Of a stretch of DNA of 64,000 nt, positions 58,298-64,000 are shown piece by piece. The DNA is taken from positions 1 through 64,000 of the forward strand of contig JAJVII010000033.1 of the NCBI GenBank assembly GCA_022072085.1, given 5' to 3'. The notes under the pieces were generated by a model. The model was not told where the DNA came from. It saw only the letters and a program-made list of their open reading frames with translations, and made no database searches. This DNA is from Phycisphaerae bacterium (GTDB lineage Bacteria; Planctomycetota; Phycisphaerae; JAJVII01). The position numbers were made by a program, and so were the translations under genes. How positions within the stretch are numbered: the first letter of the stretch is position 1; every line of letters begins with the position of its first letter.

Positions 58298-60205
58298 TCA
58301 GAAGGGCGAGTACTCCACGTCGATCGACTTCTTCTCCTCCTCGCGTTTCTTCTGCTCCTGGCGGCGGTCGAACTGGGCCTTGTAGGATCCGGTCCGCATT
58401 CGGTCTTCGGTCTCCTGCCCGTCGACGCGGCCGGCTCGCACGACGATCGCGGATTCCCGCAGCAGCCTTTCGGTCGCCACGTTGACTTTGTAGCAGCGCG
58501 TCTGGCAGAGCCCGCAGCCGACGCACATCAGCGGGTCCACGACCGGCACGGGCAGCCCGGGGCGGTCCGGCTCGTTGGTCTCCGGGTCGATCCGCGTGTC
58601 GGGCGGGTGGCGCATCTCGATGCTGATCGCGTGGTAGCCGGCCGACTCGCACTCGTCGCGGCAGAGCGTGCTGACCGACTGCGTGCCGTCGGGGCTGGTG
58701 CGGCTGGTCGTGCAGGAATCAGAGCCGCACGCCGGCAGGCAGGTGGTCGCGTCCACGACCGCCAGGCCCATCCGCGCATAGCGCTTTTCCAGGATCGGAA
58801 GGGCCCGGATCGCGCCGGTCGGGCAGACCTGGCCGCAGTTGTTGCAGCTCGGCTCGCAGCCGGACCAGTCGGCGACGACGCGCGGCGTCCACAGGGAGTT
58901 GAGCCCGGCCTCCAGGCCCACCGGCTGAAGGACGTTGTTGGGGCAGGCCTTGAAACACTCGCCGCAGCGGATGCAGAGCTGGAGAAACTGCGCCTCCGGC
59001 ACGCTGCCCGGCGGGCGGACCAGCGGGGCGTGGGGCGAGCCGGTCAAGCCCGCGCGGACGCCCAGCACCACGGCAGCCGCGGCGGCCGTGCCGCCGAGGA
59101 AACCGCGGCGGCTCAACGCCACTTCGTGCGTCGGCGGATCGTTCTCGACCTTGAGGTCAGCAGCGTTCAGCCGACCGACGAACTTGATCGCGTGCGTCGG
59201 GCAGGCCCCGCCACAGGTCTGGCAGAAGGTGCAGTCGGCGGTCCGCGTCGTGTAGTCGTCCTTGATCGCGTCGAACGGGCAGACCTCGATGCATTTGTTG
59301 CAGTTGATGCAGCTCGACTCGACCTTGCGCTCTGTCGCACGGCCGAGGTTGAACACCGAGAACACGGCGCCGCTGGGGCAGACGTAGCGGCACCAAAATC
59401 GCGGCTTCATCAGCCCCATGCACAGGACGGCCGCGAACAGGGCGATGGAAACCCAGTGTCCCGCGTTGGGCGGCGGAACCTGATGCCAGCCGCGGGCCGT
59501 GCCCATCTGGAGCGGCGCGATGAGGAACTGAAGCCCGCGCGTCACCACCGGGATGGCCGCGACGAACCCGCTGACCAGCACGCCGAACATGGCCGCGATC
59601 ATCGTGCCGGCCAGGATGTAATACTTCAGGTGGACCCACCAGCCGTGGCCATTGACGCGGAACAGCTTCACACGCTTTCCGACGGCCCAGTCGAACAGGT
59701 CGATCAGCGTGCCCAGCGGGCAGATGTAGCCGCAGAATCCGCGCGGCCAGAAGACGCACAGGGCGAGCATCACGCCGGCGGCCGTCAGCGACCAGACCCA
59801 CGTACGGCCGGCGATGACCGTCGTGATCGACACGAGCGGATCGACCGCGAGGAATATCTCCGCGTCGACCTTCTCGCGGGCCGACCGCAACGCGTCATAG
59901 TGGCTCGGCCAGCCCTCGGTCTGCACGCTCGGCCGGGCCGCGTAGGGCCAGCAGACCCAGAAGAAGAGCACGAGGAACGCGACCAGGCAGGCCGCCTGGA
60001 CGAGCCGCCGCAGGGGCGAGTAGACCCAGGTCGCGCCGACAAAGCGAAGGGCGCGACGGAGCAGGCCGGGCTTGGCCTTCTCCATGTCCGAGTAGAGCGC
60101 CGCCGGCGAGATGACCTTGAGACTGCGCAGCACGGCGCCCGTCTTCGGCGGCGACTGGCCCTTGCGGGGCTTCCGCAGGGCCGGCAGGAAGAGATTGAAC
60201 CTCAC
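58298..60205 (-). CDS. NapH-NapG-like fused polyferredoxin (membrane electron carrier)
   Basis: 635 aa, GTG start with GGAGATAA upstream. The N-terminal half is NapH/YccM/NosR-type: about five helices and two CxxxCP motifs (GFCGYICPLGTLI; FWCRYVCPSGAV). Two ferredoxin motifs follow (CINCNKCIEVCP, CTFCQTCGGACP). Then an internal twin-arginine sequence, LSRRGFLGGTAAAAAVVLGV, opens a NapG/MauM-type segment with CIRCGECFKACP, CNNCGQVCP and CVGCGLCQTRC. NapH and NapG are normally separate proteins. It probably moves electrons from the quinol pool to an exported acceptor. It ends the apbE operon. Confidence 0.87.
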   Translation of the reverse strand: MRFNLFLPALRKPRKGQSPPKTGAVLRSLKVISPAALYSDMEKAKPGLLRRALRFVGATWVYSPLRRLVQAACLVAFLVLFFWVCWPYAARPSVQTEGWPSHYDALRSAREKVDAEIFLAVDPLVSITTVIAGRTWVWSLTAAGVMLALCVFWPRGFCGYICPLGTLIDLFDWAVGKRVKLFRVNGHGWWVHLKYYILAGTMIAAMFGVLVSGFVAAIPVVTRGLQFLIAPLQMGTARGWHQVPPPNAGHWVSIALFAAVLCMGLMKPRFWCRYVCPSGAVFSVFNLGRATERKVESSCINCNKCIEVCPFDAIKDDYTTRTADCTFCQTCGGACPTHAIKFVGRLNAADLKVENDPPTHEVALSRRGFLGGTAAAAAVVLGVRAGLTGSPHAPLVRPPGSVPEAQFLQLCIRCGECFKACPNNVLQPVGLEAGLNSLWTPRVVADWSGCEPSCNNCGQVCPTGAIRALPILEKRYARMGLAVVDATTCLPACGSDSCTTSRTSPDGTQSVSTLCRDECESAGYHAISIEMRHPPDTRIDPETNEPDRPGLPVPVVDPLMCVGCGLCQTRCYKVNVATERLLRESAIVVRAGRVDGQETEDRMRTGSYKAQFDRRQEQKKREEEKKSIDVEYSPF

Positions 60206-60265
60206 GAATTATCTCCGCACGCGGCGGGCCGGGCCGGCCGCGAATGAATGCCGTGCTCCGGAACG

Positions 60266-61333
60266 CTATTGCCCGTCGGGTTGCGTCGTCGCGGTGAGGA
60301 TGCCCAGCCGCCAGGGAATCTCGCCGTACTTCTTGCCCGCGCGATCCTTGTCGGAGACGCCCTGGAAGACCACCTGAAGGTGCGCCGGGTCCACGTCCAT
60401 TTGCTGGTCGAAGCCGGCGCGGATTAGCTCGATGTGGCTGATCGAGTCGGTCCATCGGCCGCCCGGCTGGGTCACGCTCTTCATTGAGGCGAATGCGTCG
60501 TCTCTGCCCGCAGCCAGCGGCGTCCACTTGCCGTCGAGGCGGTCGGCGAGGAAGGCCTTGTAGTACCGCCACCCGTGCCCGCCCTGGGCCTCGACGACAG
60601 TCATGTACTTCGCCATGCCGGCGAGGCAGTAGGTGTGACTGGCTTCGAAGATGTCGGCCTGGAGGGCCAGCGCCGGCACGGACCACTTGTGCGGGAAGTC
60701 AGCCAGCGCGGTCTGCGACCGCCACATCCGCCCGTCCAGCGAGGTGAAGAAGAGATACGCCCGGGCGTCGTCGCAGATGACCCAGAAGTCCAGGCCGACC
60801 TTGTCGGTGGGCGTCTTGGGACAGTCCAGCCGCTGGGGCGCGGACCAGCCCCGCCAGTCGGCGATGTCGCGATTGGTCGAGAACGCGGGCCCGTACTTTG
60901 TCGGCTGCCAGTCCTCGCCGGAGGCCTGGCAGATGAGATACCACGTTTTCTGCGGAGCGAAGTAGAAGACCTGCGGGGCGCACCAGTAGCCGTCGTAGCC
61001 GGGCAGCAGGTGACGCTCGGCCTTGGGGGCGTCCTTCCAGTCGGCGAAGGTGAAATACTCGATGGCGTGCGAGCGCTTGACGCCGCGGACCGAGGTGAAC
61101 AGGTGCCAGCGGCCGCCGTAGCGGACGATGCTGGGGTCCTTGACGGAGTAATGCCTGTCACCTGGCGGGTCCGCTGGCGCGACCAGCGGGCCGCTGGCCG
61201 TCCACTGGAAATGCCCCAGCGGCATGAGGACGGCCGGCACGTCGGCTGCGGGCTGGGTGGCCGGCGGCTCCACGGCGTTACCCCGCAAAGGTAAGGCCAG
61301 ACTCAGCAGCAGGACCGTCGATGGAAATCGCAT
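60266..61333 (-). CDS. Exported arabinofuranosidase-like glycosidase (GH62-like)
   Basis: 355 aa with a signal peptide (MRFPSTVLLLSLALPLRGNA). The five-bladed propeller signatures of GH62 are visible: YSVKDPSIVRYGGRWHLFTS, GYWCAPQVFYFAPQKTWYLI, LQADIFEASHTYCLAGMAKY and a late SHIELIRAGFDQQMDVDP. The Asp of KDPS and the Glu of FEAS are the expected catalytic residues. Such enzymes remove arabinose side chains from xylan. It sits in an electron-transfer operon, which is odd for this enzyme. Confidence 0.75.
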   Translation of the reverse strand: MRFPSTVLLLSLALPLRGNAVEPPATQPAADVPAVLMPLGHFQWTASGPLVAPADPPGDRHYSVKDPSIVRYGGRWHLFTSVRGVKRSHAIEYFTFADWKDAPKAERHLLPGYDGYWCAPQVFYFAPQKTWYLICQASGEDWQPTKYGPAFSTNRDIADWRGWSAPQRLDCPKTPTDKVGLDFWVICDDARAYLFFTSLDGRMWRSQTALADFPHKWSVPALALQADIFEASHTYCLAGMAKYMTVVEAQGGHGWRYYKAFLADRLDGKWTPLAAGRDDAFASMKSVTQPGGRWTDSISHIELIRAGFDQQMDVDPAHLQVVFQGVSDKDRAGKKYGEIPWRLGILTATTQPDGQ

Positions 61334-61366
61334 CAGCCAATCCCTCCGCCAGCCGGCGGTCGCACG

Positions 61367-62773
61367 TCAATTCCTCTTCGCCTCTGCCAGCGCCTTGGCC
61401 GTCGCGTTGATGATCGCGTCGCAGGTAATCGTCGCACCGGCCGTCGTGTCGATGCCGCGGACCGACTGCTTCTCCACGATCCGCTGGGTCGTATTGGCGA
61501 TCGACGCGTAGTACTGCTTCTCGTGGTGGTCGACGACCTTGACCGATTCGATGCGGCCGGCTTTGACGACGACCTCGATCTCCACCTCGCCGGCGTATCC
61601 GCGGTGGTGGTTGCGATAGGCGCCGTCGGGCACCTTGGACAGGTCGAAGTTGTCAAACAACCTGATGGCGTCGAGGTTGCCCTGCGCGCGGGCGTGGCTG
61701 CCGTTGATGCCGCCGGCCCGCTTGCCAATCGGCTTGACCGAGAGGACCTTGTTGTAGAAATCGACGGCCTGCGGGATGCGCCCCGCACCGCGACAGACGT
61801 CGCCCCCGATCACATAGGCATACGCCGCCGAGGCCGCCGCCACCTCATCGCCGGGGTTGCGGGAGTAATCGTCGGCCATCCGCTTGACCAGTTGCAGCGC
61901 CTTGTCCACGTCACCCATCGACGCCCACAGCTTGATCCCGCGCGTCGTGTAGAAGGGCGAGCGGTTCAGCAGATCCACCGCCATCTGCCGCGAGCCCAGC
62001 TTGAAGTAGCACTCGGCCAGTTGCTCGGTCTCACCGCCGTTGAGGGCGCCCAGCTCGCGCGTCTTCTGCCACCACCACGCCGCCCGGGCCCAGTCGCACA
62101 GCAGACGCTGATACATCCCGGCCACAGCGGCGGCCGACTGCCGCAGCTTGGCCGAGTCGTTCTTATTGGTCGCCACGACGTGATGCAGCAGTTTCACGCC
62201 CTCTTGCCAGCGGCTTTGGTTGGGGTTGATGATGTCCCAGATGTACTGGCTGATATACTTGCTCGCGTTCCAGCCCTGCGGCTTCTGCCAGGTCAGGTCC
62301 AACCCCTGCGGCACGACCAACTGGACGTCGTTCCACCAGGCCGGCGGGGTCTTGCCGGCCTTGTCGATCTCGGCCAGCACGTCGGCCTGCGTGCGGCCCC
62401 TGGTTCCCGTCGGCGGAGTCGTGGGCGTCACGGGCGGCTCGGGCTTGACCGGCGCCGGATCGTGCTTGGTGACCGGTTCATCGCCGCCGTCGCCCGGTTG
62501 CTCGGCCGGCTCATGGGCCGGCGGCTGGGGCGCCGGGGCGTCGCCGATGGTCAACTTCACGATGTGCTCGCGCGACAGCATCGTCTTGGACGTGACCCCG
62601 CCCCCGTAATCGACCATGAAAGTCACACGCGACTCGGTCTGGTCGATCACCTTGCCGTTGAGCACGCGGCCATCATCCATCTCCACGGTGTCAGCCAGCG
62701 CCGATGCCGTCAGCATCGCCAGGCAGGCCAGCGTCGGAAGAATCGCCCGTCGACAGAATCCGCGAATCGTCAT
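61367..62773 (-). CDS. Exported FMN-binding protein with TPR-like segment
   Basis: 468 aa. Signal peptide (AILPTLACLAMLTASALADT), a small domain VEMDDGRVLNGKVIDQTESR-type (residues ~25-75), a Pro/Thr linker, a helical TPR-like region (about 190-370) and a C-terminal FMN_bind domain. This ends GIDTTAGATITCDAIINATA; the Thr of GATIT is where ApbE attaches FMN. Covalent flavin carriers of NosR/RnfG type share this domain. apbE is the adjacent upstream gene with a 4-nt overlap, so flavinylation of this protein is well supported. Confidence 0.87.
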   Translation of the reverse strand: MTIRGFCRRAILPTLACLAMLTASALADTVEMDDGRVLNGKVIDQTESRVTFMVDYGGGVTSKTMLSREHIVKLTIGDAPAPQPPAHEPAEQPGDGGDEPVTKHDPAPVKPEPPVTPTTPPTGTRGRTQADVLAEIDKAGKTPPAWWNDVQLVVPQGLDLTWQKPQGWNASKYISQYIWDIINPNQSRWQEGVKLLHHVVATNKNDSAKLRQSAAAVAGMYQRLLCDWARAAWWWQKTRELGALNGGETEQLAECYFKLGSRQMAVDLLNRSPFYTTRGIKLWASMGDVDKALQLVKRMADDYSRNPGDEVAAASAAYAYVIGGDVCRGAGRIPQAVDFYNKVLSVKPIGKRAGGINGSHARAQGNLDAIRLFDNFDLSKVPDGAYRNHHRGYAGEVEIEVVVKAGRIESVKVVDHHEKQYYASIANTTQRIVEKQSVRGIDTTAGATITCDAIINATAKALAEAKRN

Positions 62774-63807
62774 GTGTTCGTCTCCCGTCCCTGCTCCGGC
62801 GTTTCGGGGAAACCGGCCGTCGTGATGACCCGTCCGTCCTTGAGCACGAGCATCGCGTCGCTGCGCGGCGTCTGCGCCACCAGCGTCAGCCCGCGCTGCA
62901 CGCCCAGCACGAAGACGGCCGTCGACATCGCATCGGCCTCGGTCGCGTCGGGGGTGACCACCGTCACGCTGGCCAGTTCCGTCGGTGAACGCCCCGTGGC
63001 CGGGTCAAAGATGTGGTTGTCGCGGAAGTCGGCCGAGAAGTGCGTCGCGTAGTCGCCGCTGGTCGCCAGCGCCCGGCCGTCCAGAGCCGCTGCCGCCATC
63101 GTCCGTGACGGGTCGCGCGGGTCAGGAATGCCCGCGACCCATGACCCGCCGCCCTTTCCGCCGATCGAACCGACCTCGCCGGTGTTCACCAGGGCATGTT
63201 CGATTCCCCGCCGCCGCAGGGCCGCAACGACGCGGTCGGCGGCGTAGCCCTGGGCAATGCCGTTGAGCGTGACGCCCATCCCCGCGTCGGCCAGCCGCAC
63301 GCGCCGCGGCGAAACCTCCAGCCGCTGCCAGTTCACCCGCGAGCGAACCGCATCGAGCCGAGCCGGCGCCGGCTCGCCCCCAGCCGCCGCCGCGCCGGCG
63401 AACAGGCTCCAGAGCGGGCCGACGGTGACGTCGAATGCCCCGCTACTACGGGCGCTCATCGCCTGGGCCCGGGCCAGCACGTCGGCCAGCATCGGGTGCG
63501 GGTCGCGCAGTTCGCCGTCGCGGTTGAGCCGGCAGAGTTGGCTGTCACCGTTGTAGAGCGTCATGACACGCTCGACGGTCTGCATCTCGTGGAACGCATC
63601 AGCCAGCGCCGCCTCGCCCGTCTGCCGTCGCGGGTGCAGCACGGTCATTGAGACCGTCGTGCCAAACGCGTAGCCGGATCGGCTGGCCTGTTGAAGGCCG
63701 GACGCAGGGGGCCGTCTGCCGATCAGCCATCCGCCCGCTGCCAGCGCGCCCGCCCCGGTGACGCCCGCTGTGATGCACAGGAAGCGCCGTCGCGAAAGTG
63801 AACTCAT
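62770..63807 (-). CDS. apbE: ApbE family FAD:protein FMN transferase
   Basis: 345 aa. Tat signal LSRRRFLCITAGVTGAGALA. FGTTVSMTVLHPRR, FDVTVGPLWSLFAG, GVTLNGIAQGYAADRVVAAL, ALVNTGEVGSIGG and EADAMSTAVFVLG are ApbE signatures; the last region binds Mg2+. It attaches FMN to Thr/Ser of exported proteins, here almost certainly the next gene. Start ATG 63807; operon order apbE, FMN-binding protein, GH62-like, NapH/G-like. Confidence 0.95.
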   Translation of the reverse strand: MSSLSRRRFLCITAGVTGAGALAAGGWLIGRRPPASGLQQASRSGYAFGTTVSMTVLHPRRQTGEAALADAFHEMQTVERVMTLYNGDSQLCRLNRDGELRDPHPMLADVLARAQAMSARSSGAFDVTVGPLWSLFAGAAAAGGEPAPARLDAVRSRVNWQRLEVSPRRVRLADAGMGVTLNGIAQGYAADRVVAALRRRGIEHALVNTGEVGSIGGKGGGSWVAGIPDPRDPSRTMAAAALDGRALATSGDYATHFSADFRDNHIFDPATGRSPTELASVTVVTPDATEADAMSTAVFVLGVQRGLTLVAQTPRSDAMLVLKDGRVITTAGFPETPEQGRETNT

Positions 63808-63967
63808 AGGGAAGCTCCAAAGGCTCGCAGGTTCCGGAATCCGTATATACTACCAGACTAGTAGGGGCAGCGACAAGATCGCAAATTCCGCGCTGCCCGG
63901 CGATTCGGACGGGAACCGATTTCCGTCCCCATACGTCTAACCCGGCGGAATTGAAGAGGAGTCTTCC

Positions 63968-64000
63968 ATGAAAGGTTTACGTACACGCGTCCTGTGCCTG
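63968..64000 (+). CDS. Start of a truncated gene (11 codons)
   Basis: ATG at 63968 behind a clear GAGGAG ribosome-binding site, reading MKGLRTRVLCL before the edge. A basic then hydrophobic start suggests a signal peptide. Divergent from apbE. Confidence 0.6.
   Translation, partial: MKGLRTRVLCL

Overview
The window is about 68% GC by eye, densely coded on both strands, and looks like a heterotrophic planctomycete, most likely Phycisphaerae-like. The reasons are a Planctomycetes/Verrucomicrobia-type (PVM) bacterial microcompartment (BMC) locus at the left edge, many large exported proteins with no clear family, carbohydrate-active enzymes and peptide uptake genes. The phylum is inferred from gene content; no rRNA or ribosomal marker gene is present.

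Region 1 (1-5839, +) is the 3' part of a BMC operon: three EutN/CcmL-type pentamer vertex proteins, a CoA-acylating aldehyde dehydrogenase with an N-terminal targeting helix, a class II sugar-phosphate aldolase with a C-terminal targeting helix, a degenerate RpiB-like protein with its own N-terminal targeting helix, and a TIM-barrel-like protein of unknown role. By analogy with characterised PVM compartments, the aldolase would release an aldehyde inside the shell and the dehydrogenase would turn it into acyl-CoA. Hexameric shell genes must lie upstream. Three intergenic gaps of this operon carry short palindromic or tandem repeats.

Region 2 (5840-23127) holds a YHS/DUF2231 membrane protein, a hemerythrin (RIC/ScdA-like) di-iron protein with a well-placed FNR-type box, a Crp/Fnr regulator, a candidate structured RNA with its own promoter, tRNA-His, a GH123/DUF4091-like exported enzyme, a STAS protein, a divergent RNase HII, an FAD oxidoreductase, an MTA/purine phosphorylase, an acyl carrier protein, a sugar nucleotidyltransferase and NagB, and several exported or membrane proteins of unknown role.

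Region 3 (23128-31630) has gyrA with unusual residues at the quinolone-binding positions, two tandem paralogous MFS transporters, a third MFS pump and a DUF2203 protein. Region 4 (31631-39519) has a large lipoprotein behind a strongly structured leader, a GNAT acetyltransferase, two small membrane proteins in line with the redox repressor Rex, HemQ and an exported hypothetical.

Region 5 (39620-49383, -) is an eight-gene oligopeptide ABC operon with two binding proteins and two permease pairs but one ATPase pair; a 220-bp palindromic element sits between the ATPase genes. Region 6 (49466-58288) has a HEAT-like exported protein, an (alpha/alpha)-barrel enzyme, a B12-binding radical SAM enzyme between two small membrane proteins, a small low-complexity cluster behind a near-consensus AT-rich promoter, and membrane proteins. 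Region 7 (58298-63807, -) is an electron-transfer operon: ApbE flavin transferase, an exported FMN-binding protein, a GH62-like arabinofuranosidase and a NapH-NapG-like fused polyferredoxin. A last + strand gene is cut off by the right edge.
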